Positions 34,453 through 47,539 of a DNA stretch of 64,000 nucleotides are shown one piece after another. This stretch comes from Hypholoma sublateritium FD-334 SS-4. Taxonomy: Eukaryota > Basidiomycota > Agaricomycetes > Agaricales > Strophariaceae. The position numbers and the translations under genes were made by a program. Under the pieces are notes generated by a model. That model searched no databases. It was given only the letters and a program-made list of their open reading frames with translations, and was not told where the DNA came from. Numbering within the stretch: the stretch's first letter is position 1; each line of letters opens with the position of its first letter. The stretch covers positions 512,462 to 576,461 of the forward strand of contig KN817519.1 of the NCBI GenBank assembly GCA_000827495.1, read 5' to 3'.

Positions 34453-37400
34453 ATGTCCTCGGAAGATATTGCGGAGGAGATCCGGGCGAGCTTTCCCGGA
34501 ACCGAGGAAATCATTGTCCAGTACCTCTCTGGGTATCTCGTAGACGATGCCGGAGAAGAGGAAGACGTTCTGTATGTCGCGCACGAAATTCTGAAGTCGG
34601 TCGCGGCGGGGAGAGATGATATCCTCGACGAACTCATGCGTCGTCTTGGAACGCTCTTGGAAGACCAGCTGAATACGCGACTGAAGAACAAGTCCCGGCC
34701 CAAGTTGCAGAAGCTGGACAAGGTAATGGACATGAGCAAGTCCCACCTCTCGAGCACCATTGCACTATCAGAAGGAGTGGACCTGGAATCTATCAATAAG
34801 GGGAAGTGGGTATACTGTTCCTCCCATTTTATCATAACCAAACCTCAACTTCATGTTTCCAGAGCTTCACGAGTCGATGTCAAGAAACTGGAAAAGCAGG
34901 AAGCAAAGATCAAGGTACGACTATCTGCAACCGCCAATAGTTGCGATAAACTCACCTTTCGCGCAGGCTAAAATTGAGAAACGTTCGCGCCGTGATCTAT
35001 ATGAGGGTTCTAAATTACTAGATGCCCACAGGAAACAGGCATGACTTTGCAGTTTGCATACTGTCTAGTCCTTACTAACATACTCACAGCAAACATACGA
35101 AGAGTTATTTATGAAGGTATTCCATACAGCAGTCTCAGGGATCGCAGACTTATAAGCCACTTTGTAGATCAATCCTCTGGAAGCCGCTGCAGCATCGAAG
35201 AATAAGAGCAAGGATATTCATCTCCCTTCGATTGATGTCAACTTCGGTTCAAATCGTATCCTGTTCGTCGTTTCCATCCACCAAGGCTCTTGTGAAATAT
35301 TTACGTCTTTCTTAGAACCGGTGCAACGCTGACTCTCGCACATGGCAGGCGTTATGGTCTCATTGGTCGCAATGGTAAGTATTCCTTATTCACCGCGTTT
35401 GGTCAATCCCTTACATTTCCGTCATGTTATAGGTGTTGGTAAATCGACCCTTCTACGACAAATCGCCATGCGAGAAGTGCCTATTCCCGCACATATCACC
35501 ATTCTATTCGTCGAGCAAGAGGTGTGTATTATATTCTTGCTCTAGATACCGTTGATTCGAGCGATTTAAGATTGTGGGCGACGACACAAGAGCAATCGAC
35601 TCAGTCCTGAAGGCTGATGTCTGGCGCGACCACTTAATGAAAGAGCAGGCCAGCCTTGATGCCAAATTGACAGCCTTAGAAACAGAGGGCGACGAAAAGC
35701 GATTCGAAGATGCAAGGGAGGAACTGTCTTCGCGACTGGCTGAAGTCCACACACGTCTATCGGACATGGATGCTGAGAGCGGTCCTGCTCGCGCTGCTGC
35801 GCTACTGGCTGGTAAGCACTTTTATATGGTTCTATACTGTGTCTCATTCTCTTCGCAGGTCTTGGATTCGATGAAGCAGACCAACAGAAACCCACCAGGT
35901 CATTCAGTGGAGGCTGGAGGTATGTTACATTACCTGAATGTCGACCGTTTACCTGATGATATATTCCATCAGAATGCGACTTGCGCTTGCCCGCGCACTG
36001 TTCGTCAAGGTTTGCAAGTGCCGTATCATATCATACAAAATATTGACCACTGTTTCAGCCCGCTCTTTTGTTGCTGGATGAACCTTCCAATCACAGTGAG
36101 CAATTTCGACATCTATTATAATTGAAGGAAAGGGAAATCTGAAATAAATTCTTGTGCAGTTGATTTGAATGCTTTGGCATGGCTTGAAGATTACTTACAA
36201 ACATGGCCGGGTACCCTTCTTGTTGTGTGAGTTAGATACATTATATACGCTTACAAATTAAACTTTGACCATCCCTCCGACAGCTCTCACGATCGCGCGT
36301 TCCTGTGAGTTTATGGGTGTTTTCTGTCTTTTGGTGTTAACCTGCGCACTTTCAGAGATGCTGTTGCTACTGATATTGTTCACCAACACTCAGGCAGGCT
36401 CGACTATTACAAAGGGTACGCGGTACATTATTATCATTTTCCATTCAATACCTTACCCCGTTTTCAGAAACTTTGCACAATTCTATTCGACAAAGTCCGA
36501 ACGAGACAAAAATCTGAGGAAGGAATACGACACGCAAATGGAGTACAGGAAACATCTACAGGCGTTCATCGATCGCTGGAGATACAACGCAAATCGAGGT
36601 ATGTGCCATCTATAGCGCAACTGACGGGGTTCGCTCATAGCCATTTGTGATCAGCCGCGCAAGCTCAGATGAAGATCAAAATTTTGGAGAAAGTATGTGG
36701 CATCTTTTATTCTTGCAATCATACTCACACAATTCGCAGCTTCCAGATCTCCAGCCTCCAGAGGCGGATGAGACTGAGCAGTTCAAGTAAGATTGGATTA
36801 GGCAGATGTGATGTTGTTGCTTATGACCCGACAGATTCCCTGAAACCGACAAAATATCACCACCTCTTCTCCAGGCCAATGAAGTCACCTTCGGGTATTC
36901 TCCAGACAAACTCATCCTCAAAAATGTCAACTTTGACGTTGGGCTGGATTCGAGAATTGCGATGGTTGGTCCCAACGGTGCTGGAAAATCGACTTTGTGA
37001 GCGCGAGTATTATTGCTAGATGCCGTTTGTTAATCCCCGGTTTTTAGGATCAAGATTCTAACAGGGGAGTTGAACCCGATAGGAGGCCATGTTACTCGCA
37101 ATGGTCGACTAAGAGTGTGAGTGTAGACTTTCGCGCAGCTGTGCGTGAGTTCAACCGTTTTTCTATCATAGGGGATACTTTGCGCAACATCACGTCGATA
37201 CTTTGGATCCGACTATGAACCCTGTTCAATTCTTGCAGTCCAAGTTCCCTGGCAGAAGCGAACAAGAATATCGACAGCATTTGGGTAATTTCCAGATTAC
37301 TGGGATGACCGGGTAAGGAACGGTATGAAGCCGTATTTATGGAATGCTGATAGATTTCCTCGCTTAGACTTCAATCAATAGCCACACTGAGTGGAGGTCA

Positions 37401-37896
37401 GAAATCTCGTGTTGCATTCTCATTACTGTCCCTGCAAAAACCACACATACTGCTTCTTGATGAGGTTAGGAAAGTTGCATGATTATATGACGCGCATACT
37501 GACACGCACTTTCAGCCTACCAATCATCTCGATATTGAAGTGAGCATTTCGTTGCAAGAAGCAATCCCTTTTGCCTCATCATTCTACTTACAGGGTCTCG
37601 ATGCGCTTATGATGGCGCTGCAAAAGTGGAATGGCGGCGTCATCATCATCTCCCACGACGAGAAATTTATTACCACAGTCGCCAACCAGGTAAGTTTCGG
37701 AGGTTTACACATATTATCCACCAATTCATATAATCCGCTCCAGCTCTGGGTTTGCGGTGAAGGCACAGTCAAGCAATTCAAGGGAGATGTACAGGCTTAC
37801 AAGGTACTCAAATAAGTCAACACAATCTTACTGCATTTACTAACATTGTGCGCTTTCTAGGACCTCATTGTCAACAACATCAAAGCAAAGCCATAG
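34453..37896 (+). CDS. GCN20: GCN20-type ABC-F ATPase
   Basis: Cytosolic ribosome-associated ATPase with two ABC domains and no membrane spans. In yeast Gcn20 works with Gcn1 to activate the eIF2-alpha kinase Gcn2 during amino-acid starvation. ATG 34453 starts [20 protein letters not shown], the family N-terminus. Domain 1 has [42 protein letters not shown] and VVSHDRAFLD. The ABC-F linker is Arg/Lys-rich ([20 protein letters not shown]). Domain 2 has [49 protein letters not shown] and IISHDEKFI. Ser in the first DEPSN box is normal for this subgroup. The gene is split by many small introns, and the end KAKP precedes TAG 37894-37896. The N-terminal helical region separates it from the related Arb1 type. 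Confidence 0.95.
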
Positions 37897-38510
37897 TTAT
37901 ATGTAGTACTTGGCTAACAAGTAGTATAGGCTCAAGCCTCAGATCACCAATGCTTGTCCAATATCTTTGATATCTCCAATCAGAACTTTCTTTTTTGTAG
38001 GTGTACTTGCGCATTCAAGTTCAGGTTCCAAATCAACACCCTTCAAATGCAAGTAATTCGGCCTCGAGCTTCGAGGCTGGGTAGAGTCACTACTTTGACT
38101 CGCTGCCGCAATGCTGCCGCTTCCAAAAGTTGAGTCACAAATTCACGTGTCAGATGTTGGTCAGACGTGTAAATACCTGTAAGTACCGAGTCGGTGCCCA
38201 TATGTACACGCTTTTTGTATGAGCGAAGTAAATCCTGACTGTAAGTACTTAGTCGCTTCCAGAATCCAAGTGGAGAGGTGCGGACTAGTGCGGAGTGTGT
38301 TGGGCGCGCTGCGGGGCAGCGACACGCTCATTTGACGCGACAATATACGGCACGTGATAAGAAACAAACGACATCAACGCGTCGCAGTCACGCGTCAGTG
38401 ACTGTTCATCTCGCCTCGTTACTTTCGCCAGTCCAGACTCCACTTACCTCAACTACTTATTCCTGCATCACCCATAACGTTCTAGGTCTGATATATAATT
38501 TTCTTCCGAG
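37897..38510. promoter_or_regulatory. Upstream region of TOP2 with two CACGTG sites
   Basis: About 610 bp between GCN20 and TOP2. CACGTG occurs at 38144-38149 (within TCACGTGT) and at 38351-38356. The tract also has CGCGTC-type runs (ACGCGTCGCAGTCACGCGTC at 38378-38397) that include two copies of ACGCGTC, similar to the MCB element (ACGCGT) of G1/S-regulated genes in yeasts. MCB control would make sense for topoisomerase II, but it is inference from the motif. Confidence 0.45.
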
Positions 38511-41500
38511 ATGAGTTCTTCGGACGGAGAGGACTTCAATATGGACGTATCTGGCTCCGAGTCTGATACCTACGCGCCAGTGAAGAAGGTTGCTCAATGC
38601 TGGATTTTTCGGAGTGTCGTTTGCTTATAACTTAACTTTCAGGCAGCACCCAAAGCCAAGGCCGCACCGAAGGCTGCCCCTAAGCCCAAAGCCACTGTTT
38701 CCAAACCTAAATCTAAAGCTGCCCCGAAGAAGAAAGTTCTAGTGGATCACGATGATAACGCAGAAGATGGCATGGACTTGGATGGAGATTTCGACAAAGG
38801 ATCGGATGACGAGAGAGCAGGAACTTCATCCAATGTTGCACAGACTCAAGAGAAGAAGAAGAAGAAGACGGCCACAGAGACGTACACCAAGGTATTATCT
38901 CGCGTCTTTCGAATTTTGAATGGGGCTAATGACTCTATAGTTATCGCAACTCGAGCACATCTTGAAACGTCCAGATTCGTACATTGGTAGCGTAGAGACT
39001 ATTACACAGCTCATGTGGACCTACGACCAAACTACCAACCGCATGGTACACCGAGAGGTCAAATACGTGCCTGGTTTCTTCAAGATCGTGGACGAAATCC
39101 TCGTCAACGCCGCAGATAATAAGGTATAGCCCACCACCACCTGTTTTCTTGGGTGAATCAAATCAAACATTTCTTTGACAGGTCAATGATCCCAACATGG
39201 ACACGTTGAAAGTTACTATTAATCTGGAGGAAAACACCATCTCAGTATACAACAACGGTCGCGGTATTCCCGTTGAAATACACGAGCGCGAACAAATCTA
39301 CGTGCCGGAATTGATTTTTGGGCATCTTCTGTCTTCTTCCAACTACGACGATGACGAGAACAAACTCACGGGTGGCCGCAATGGATATGGGGCCAAACTC
39401 GCCAACATTTACTCACACGAATTCACTGTGGAAACCGCAGATAAGAATACCCAGCAGAAGTATAAACAAACTTGGACCTCCAACATGAGCAAATGTGGAA
39501 AGCCCAAGATCACGAAGAGCACGAAGACTGAAGAGTTCACGAGAATCACATTCAAGCCGGACTTGAAGCGATTCGGGATGGATTCTATCGACGAGGACAC
39601 AGCCAGCCTTCTTAGAAAACGTGTGTACGACATGGCCGGAGTCACCAAGGACGTGAAAGTATATCTCAATGACGAAAGGCTCAAGATCAAGAACTTCAAA
39701 CAATACGTCGAGATGTACATCAACTCTGTTCAAGCAGAGGCGGCGGAGAACACGGGCGGGGCAGCTCAACCCAAGACCACTATCCTTTACGACCAATTTG
39801 GTCCACGATGGGAGATTGGTTTTGCTGTGTCGGATGGAACTTTCCAGCAAGTTTCATTTGCAAACTCGATTGCGACCACGAAAGGAGGAACACATGTTGC
39901 ATATGTTACTGATCAGATTGCGAAGGGCCTAGTTGCTGCCATCTCAAAGAAAAACAAAGCAGCTACGGTGAAACCTGCCCAGATTAAAAATCATATGTGG
40001 ATCTTCATCAACGCGTTGATCGTCAACCCGACCTTTGACAGTCAAACTAAGGAAACATTGACTCTTCCAGCTTCAAAATTTGGAAGTAAACCCACCATAA
40101 CCGAAGAATTCATGAAGAAGAGTGAGTCCTTCGATATCCATCATACAGTAAATCTGACTATCTCCAAGTTCTCAAAACTTCCATTGTCGATAACATTCTC
40201 AATTGGGCAAAATACAAGGCTGATCAGCAAATCAAGAAGACAGATGGCGCCAAACGGGAAAGGTGAGATTGATAATCAAATGGCGTCGGTCGTTGGAAGA
40301 ACGCTTACATTCGACACAGACTTCTTGGACTAACCAAACTAGCGGATGCCAACAATGCCGGCACGAAACACGCTAAAGACTGCACTCTCATCCTGACGGA
40401 AGGAGACTCAGCTAAGGCTCTTGCTGTTGCGGGACTTGGCGTCGTTGGTAGAGACAACTTTGGCGTGTTTCCTTTGCGCGGAAAACTTCTCAACGTACGC
40501 GAAGCCAAGCATGACCAAATCATGAAGAATGAAGAGATCCAGAACATCAAGAAGATTATGGGTCTGCAGCACAACAAAGACTATTCGAACGTCACCAGCT
40601 TGCGTTATGGAAGGTTGATGATAATGACAGATCAGGTTCGTCTCTCACTGCATACTGTCGATCAATTAGCTTATTATTGAGCCAGGACCACGACGGCTCC
40701 CATATCAAAGGATTACTGATTAATTTCCTGGACCACTTCTATCCTTCTCTATTGAAGTTGCCAGATTTCTTAGTTGAATTTGTTACGCCTATCGTTCGCG
40801 TACGTCGAAATCATGCTTCGTCAATAACAATGTCTAATAATTCGCCCCTCATAGGTTACCAAGGGAAAGCAGCGTCACGATTTCTTCACAATCCCAGAGT
40901 TTGAGCAGTGGTTGGAGGAAACTCCTGACGCGAAGAAATGGGACTCTAAATACTTCAAGGTCTGTTTTTAAGGAGCTGTTCATACCTCCATCTGACTGGT
41001 AGTCTAGGGTCTGGGTACTAGTACTGACGCAGATGCGCGCGATTATTTCGGTCATATGGAGAAACATATGATTCCTTTCGCCCCTACTCAGGATGGCGAT
41101 AAGGAGCTCATTGATTTGGCCTTCAGCAAAAAGAAAGCCGACGAACGAAAGGAATGGCTTCGTCAATTCAAGCCTGGAACTTATCTCGACCATCGGCTGG
41201 AGGAGATCCCTTATTCTGAGTTCATCAACAAAGAGTTGATCCTGTTCTCCATGGCAGATAATATTCGGTCGATTCCCTCTGTTGCGGACGGTCTGAAACC
41301 TGGGCAGAGAAAGGTCATGTGGGCTTGCTTCAAGCGTAAGATGAAGGCTGAGATCAAGGTCGGTCCCTAAGCGGCTTGTTTTGGCAAGTGAATAGTTTTG
41401 ACGAGTATGTCCAGGTCGCCCAACTTGTTGGTTATATCAGTGAACATGCAGCATACCATCACGGCGAGGCTAGTTTGGCAGCCACTATTATTAATCTGGC

Positions 41501-43972
41501 ACAGAACTATGTCGGCAGTAACAACATCAATCTGCTGATTCCCTCTGGTCAGTACGGTACTAGGGACGTAGGCGGAAAGGACCACGCCGCGCCTAGGTAC
41601 ATTTTCACGCAACCAACGCCCCTCGCTCGCGTTCTCTACAACCCGGCCGACGACGCTCTCTTGAATGCGCAAAAAGACGACAACAACCTCATCGAGCCTG
41701 AATTCTACATGCCCGTCATCCCTCTCGTGCTCGTCAACGGCGCGGAAGGTATCGGCACAGGCTGGAGTACGACCATTCCGTGCTACAACCCGACGGACAT
41801 CGTGGACAACCTTCGCAGGCTGATGAAGGGCGAGGAAATGGTGCCCATGACTCCGTGGTGGCGCGGCTTCAAGGGCGAAATCAAGCTGGTGTCGAAGAAC
41901 AAGTACGACGTGTTTGGCGTTGCCAGGAAAACGAGTGATACTACCGTTGAGATCACGGAGCTGCCTGTTCATAAGTGGACTCAGACGTACAAGGCTGAGC
42001 TCGAGGCGATGATTGCTGGAGAGAAGGATAAGGAAGGTGTCATCAAGGTAAGTTCTGGTATTGACTGGGCTGATATATAACACATTAACGACATCGTTCG
42101 GTGTGCAGGACTACAAAGAGCACCATGACAATCTGAACGTTCACTTCATTGTCAGTATGAGTGCCAAGGACCTGGAGAAGGCAGAGGCCCAGGGCCTCCT
42201 TGAATTCTTCAAGCTCACTTCCAAGCTTAACACCAGCAACATGATCTGTTTCGACTTCGAGGGGAAGATCAAGAAGTACGACACGGCGGAAGACATCCTC
42301 GAGGACTTCTACCCTGCCAGATTGGCATACTACCAAAAGCGCAAGGTAACACCCCGACGCAAGGATTCCGTAACGAATTTAACTAATTATACAATATAGG
42401 ACTATCTCGCGAATGAACTGCAGACGACGTTCGAGAAGTATTCGAACCAGGCGAGGTTTGTCCAGATGATCGTCGACAAAGCACTGGTGGTGTCCAACCG
42501 CAAGAAGGCGGAGATCGTCGCGGACCTTCGCCGCCACAAGTTTAGGGCATTCCCTAAGAGCGTCGGCGCCAAGGCGTCTGGGGAGACTGAGCCTGCGGCA
42601 GAGGACGATGAAGATGACAATGATGCAAGCGGGTCGTCTTCTGATTTCGACTATCTGTTGGGTATGGCCATCTGGAGTCTTACCAAGGAGAAGGTAGATT
42701 AAATGATGCAGACTTGATACATGTTTCTGAGGTTTTAATTTACAGATTGCCCGTCTTAAACTTCAAGCCGAAGAGAAGGAAGCAGAACTACTGGTGTTGC
42801 TCGCGAAGTCGCCCCAGGATCTATGGAACGCCGATTTGAACGTATTTTTGCAGGAGTGGGAGGTATGTACCTCCTAGATTTTGATGACTTATTGCGCACT
42901 AACGATAATGGTATATAGAAAGACTGCATTGAGTTCGAGGAGAAGGCATCGAAGGACGCGAAAGGCAAGAAGGTCAAGCGTAAACAAACAGTCTTGCGCA
43001 CGCGCAAATCGATTGGGCAGGGGAATGCGTCCGAGTCGGACGACGACTTTAAACCTATTAAGGCTGCGGCGCTGAAACGCAAAGCTGTTGAGGCTCCCAA
43101 GAAAGCCGCGCCTGCACCCATAAAGGCGAAGGAGAAGGCGAAGGAGGTCGAGGAAGACGTCAAACCCATCGTCAAACGCAAAGCTGCAGCCGCTCCGAAG
43201 AAGGTCATCGACTTGGACGACAGTGACGGGGAGGAGGCATATGACATAATTTCAAAAAGGGAAGACGCACCGCCGAAACGTCGGGCAGCGGCTGCTGCCG
43301 TCAAGAAAGCATTTATTGAATCCGACGAGGATGAGGAGGATGAGTACGACGAACCCGCGCCTGTCAAGGCGAAACCAGCTTCAAAGGCCGCCGGCAAGGA
43401 AAAAGCTGCGCCCAAGGCAACGAAGGCGCCCGTCGCGAAGAAAAAGGCGCCTGTTGAGTCGGACTCTGATATCGAGGTCGTGGAAAAGCCCGCGCCAGCG
43501 AAGAGAAAGACGACGGCCAAGATGGTGGTCAACTCCGACTCCGAAGAGGAGGTCCCGTCGAAAGGCAAAGGAAAGGCAAAGGCAGCGCCGGCGAGCAAAC
43601 GGAAAAGGTATGATGGATCAACGGGAGTAATGCATGATTGCTGATCGGACTTTATATAGCCTCGGGTCATCGGACGCGTCGTCAGACGAAGTGGTTGTGA
43701 CACCGCCCGCAAAGAAAGCCAAAGTGACGGAGGCGACTAAACCCGCCGGGAAGCTGGCGAAGAAGATGAAGCCAGCGTCGCCGCCGAAGGCGAAGGCGGG
43801 TGGGCGGCGGCTGATGCTGAGCGACGACGATGACGAGGACGAGCTGGACTACGGGGTGATCGCAAAGCCTGTGGCGGGACGGAGCGCTGGGGCGCGGGGC
43901 CCGGCGAAGAAATATGTGGAGATCGGCTCCTCATCTGATGGTGAAGGGGGATCCATGTTTGGTGATGAATAG
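38511..43972 (+). CDS. TOP2: DNA topoisomerase II
   Basis: Nuclear type IIA enzyme that passes one DNA duplex through another. ATG 38511 gives MSSSDGEDFNMDVSGSES, a charged leader with Lys/Ala/Pro-rich sequence. The ATPase domain shows EHILKRPDSYIGSV, FKIVDEILVNAADN, NNGRGIPV and GRNGYGAKLANIYS. The TOPRIM region has LTEGDSAKALAV and QDHDGSHIKGL. The winged-helix catalytic Tyr is in HAAPRYIFT, with the codon at 41598-41600. The C-terminal part (about 43000-43970) is a long acidic/basic tail with repeated Lys/Ala/Pro and SDSD motifs, likely nuclear-localisation and phosphorylation sites. It spans at least 10 exons and roughly 1,500 residues, the usual size. Stop TAG 43970-43972 is only 83 bp before the next ATG on the same strand. 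Confidence 0.97.
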
Positions 43973-44055
43973 AGCGGTCTAGACAGCCATGACGTCAGTG
44001 TACAATATATGTAGTCCAATGCCACCGTGTCCCTTCCCTCCATCTCTTCGTACGA

Positions 44056-47000
44056 ATGCCCGCCCCCGCGCCCCAGGGCTCCCCCGCCCCCTTCCTCGCC
44101 GTCGTCCCCGGCGAGCTCGACCCCTGGCTCGCCGACCACGCCGCCCTCATCGTCGACATCCGCCCCCCCGCCGCATTTTCCTCCGCGCGCGTCCCCCGGG
44201 CAATCTCCCTCTCCGTCCCCTCCACCCTGCTCAAGCGTCCGCTTTTCTCGCTCGAGCGCCTCGCCGCCATGCTTTCCTCGCCGTCGGCTCGGAGCCGCTT
44301 CTCGTCCTGGTCATCTGCGTCCCGCATCCTGGTCTATGACGCCGACTCCACCACCATAGGCGACACGTCTAACATCAATGGCCTCCTTCGCAAATTCAAC
44401 GTCGGTGGATTCCACGGCGAACTGGCCTGGCTCAAGGGCGGCTTTCATTCCGTCTGGCGCGATCGACGTGATATCATCGATGCGCTCCCTCCCACCCCAG
44501 AGCCAGAGGCCGAGGAAGAGGACGACGCGCAGGACAAGACGGTGCGCCCCCGCCAGCTTCCGCCGCAAGCGTTTTTACTCGCTTCTACCACGCACCACAA
44601 CTCATTGCACTCCACTGCCGTTCTCGGTACTGGAATCCCAGCACCCAAGCGTCCCCCATCAGTTATCGCACGCAGCGTATCAAGTCCTCCCACCATTTCT
44701 TCTCATCCTGCATTTAACCCATTCTTTGACACTGTCCGTCAGAACACCGAACTTTCCCAGGGCATCACAGAGCGCATCCCTTTGCGCCTTCCACGCAGAG
44801 TCCGTCGACGCATACACGATCTTCCGTTCCCGTGGCTTCGGGACATCGCACGACGAGCTGCAAATGCGGTGCTACCCAACAAAAGCATCAGTGATACGAG
44901 TTCATCCGAGTCTGAGAACGACTCGGACGGCGCCAATCCTGCAGACGTCGAGGAAGGCAAGGAAGCTCTCGCGATGCAGTTTTTCAAGATCGAACTGTCA
45001 GAGCAGCGCCGTTTGATGGGAATCATGGAGCATCACTCCAAGGAAAGTGGCCAGCTGACGGACGAAGCCTACAATTCGGTCCCATTCCCGTTCAGCATCA
45101 CTGCCGGCGTGGAAAAAGGCGCGAAGAACAGGTGAGTTCATTTAGCCTTGATAATCCATCCTTGATTTACACGCTGCAGGTACCGTCATATTTGGCCTTT
45201 TGAGCATGCTCGTGTACGACTACACCAAAAGAGGGAAGCAGATGATGACTACATTAACGCGTCATACATCCAGCCACTGGGCACGGACCGCCGGTACATT
45301 GCCACGCAGGGGCCTTTACCCGCAACCTTCACGGATTTTTGGACGTAGGTCTTCCCATTGATTTCGACATAACTTGACGCTCAAGAATAATTGTAGATTA
45401 TGTTGGGAACAAAATGTTCAGGTAATCGTCATGCTGACCCGAGAAGTCGAGGGAGCAATGGTCAAGTGTGGTACCTATTGGTCAGATCCTGCTTTCGGTC
45501 CTCTCCGTCTGCGACTGGTCTCCAGCGAAGGTGTCATTATTCCAGACGAGCGGCCGGTCTCCGCCGGTTTTTTCGGACAACATAGCGCGCTGTCTACGCA
45601 TTCTTCTCGCCCAATTCATCCCAAATTTCCTCATTCGGCCGGTTCCCAAAGGCGGTACAAGCATCACCACTACCTCAACAAACGCTCGGAAACTGTGAAG
45701 CGAGTGTTCGAACTCACAAATACTGCGTACCCCGACGCAAAACCACGGCGGATAGTGCACTTCCAGTATCTAGAATGGCCGGATATGAATGTTCCCGACG
45801 ATCCAAGAGGAGTGTTGGGTTTAGTAAAGCGGGTCGAGGACGCCGTCGAAGAAACCCGCGGATACAACTACCTTGGTGAGCAAGCGAAACGAAAGGCGGG
45901 TAATGCGGCGTCTATCTTGGAGATGGATGAGAAGACAGGGATTGCGAAGCATGCTATGAGGAATAGTCCGGTACTGTTACATTGCAGCGCTGGTGTAGGG
46001 AGAACGGGAGGATTCATTGCGGTGGATGCTATCTTGGACGCTATAAGGCGAGAGGTTAGGTCTCAACGTGAAAGTGAAAGCAGCAAGTCGAGTGGTCAGC
46101 CAACGGACGCTCAATCTATGGATGTGGACGAAACAATCCCAGCTAATTCTGCGACAACGGCTCAGTTTAACTTCAACCAACTCAATGACGGCGGTCTCAA
46201 TCGTCCTTCTGAATCGACCGACTACATATCGGCTAAACCTCCTATGGTGTTGGATGAACATGGGGACTCGTCAGGTAGTGATCCTGATGCAGCTGTTAAA
46301 TTCCCATTGGGCACAAGTCAATGGGCGCAAAATGTGAGTCACGAAACTGGGATCAGCGGTGTCGGCCCATCGCAAGCAAGCGCGAGCGGGTTCAACTTTG
46401 TGGCGACACCGTCCAGTATGGACTCGTCGCAGGCGTACAACTCGCAGAGCAGCACCTATCACAGTTCGTCTTCCCCGCTTGGGACCTCAGTTTCAGGCAC
46501 CTCATCTTCTTCTAAAGCGAACTTTCCTGTATCAACGCCCGAAAGCCGTGGACTTGCACAACGCTTCCAGTCTGTACTCGGTGGCGAACAGTCGAGCCCC
46601 GATCAGCGGTTGCGCACCACGTCTGCACCTTCGAGAACTAAGCGTCTCATGCAGTCCCCTTCAAGCAGCCCTACTAAAACCTTATCTTTCCCGCTTCGGC
46701 TTGACTTTAGCTCGATACCGAAGAACAATATGGGATCGATATTGGCCACCCCGGCCTTCAGCCTTGGTAGCCTACCTCCCATCCTTCAAGGTCCTTTCAG
46801 GAAAGGAGTGTCGAGCGAGGGTGAAGCGCCGTCACGATCGGCGTCGCCCTCTGCAGATGAGGCAAGCACTCAAACACGCGCGTCTATCCTTCAACCGTCA
46901 GAACAGCCACCGCGTATACTTCCCACCATCTCAACATCGCCGCCAGAAGAGTCGCAAACAACGACGTTCGACTACAAAGAACCGAGGCCGCTGCACGAGG

Positions 47001-47539
47001 ACTTTACACCGCCGATGCTGTCGTCGTTTGAGGAGCCGGTCTGGGAAGTCGTCCAGGACATGCGCGAACAGCGCATGAGCCTCTGTCAGAGCCTGCGGCA
47101 GTATGTGTTCGTGCACGCTGCGATCATCGAGGGCTCGTTGATGGTCATCGACGAAGAAAACGAGATCGCTGATGGGCTACGACCGCGCCAACAATCAGTG
47201 TTAGATCGCTCGAGCAAGGAGCCCCTCGCATCGCCCCCTGTCCCGAGCGGCGCGACGGCGAAATTGCAGTCCGCGTCCGCCGAGTCGGTCGCCTCGACAT
47301 CGTCGTCGTTCTCGATCGGGAAGCGCCCCTCGACGCCGACGGAGCTGCCGAAGCAGGACAAGAAGGGGGAGGAGATGCTGTCGAAGCGGCCGAGTATCAA
47401 GCGCAAACATACGAACGGGGATGACTTGGACCGTCTTGTGGAGGATATGCGGTACCATCCTGTGCCCCTGCGGGCGACGTCGAGCATGATGCACGCAGGC
47501 GCGGCCAATGCGCCCTCGTCGCGATCGTTGCCGCCGTAG
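44056..47539 (+). CDS. Rhodanese plus protein-tyrosine phosphatase protein with interrupted catalytic domain
   Basis: Combination of an N-terminal rhodanese/CDC25-like domain and a C-terminal PTP domain, as in yeast Ptp2/Ptp3 and fission yeast Pyp1, which dephosphorylate MAP kinases. The rhodanese part (VDIRPPAAFSSARVPRAIS, RILVYDADST) has Asp where the active Cys would sit, so it is probably a binding module. The PTP part has NRYRHIWPFEHARV, DDYINASYIQPLG, YIATQGPLPATFTDFW, WPDMNVPDD and the active site HCSAGVGRTGG at 45980-46012. Its Q-loop (QSLRQYVFVHAAI) lies near 47087, about 359 residues later, separated by Ser/Pro/Thr-rich sequence. Three coding exons are visible, with introns near 45132-45179 and 45346-45396. 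The first 300 bases are very C-rich. A disordered tail ends at TAG 47539. MAPK specificity is inferred. Confidence 0.9.

Noticed and set aside
42756..43712. 318-codon minus-strand open frame opposite the TOP2 tail
   Set aside because: It is the antisense shadow of the Lys/Ala/Asp-rich C-terminal repeat region; its Ser/Phe/Ala composition is the complement of those codons.
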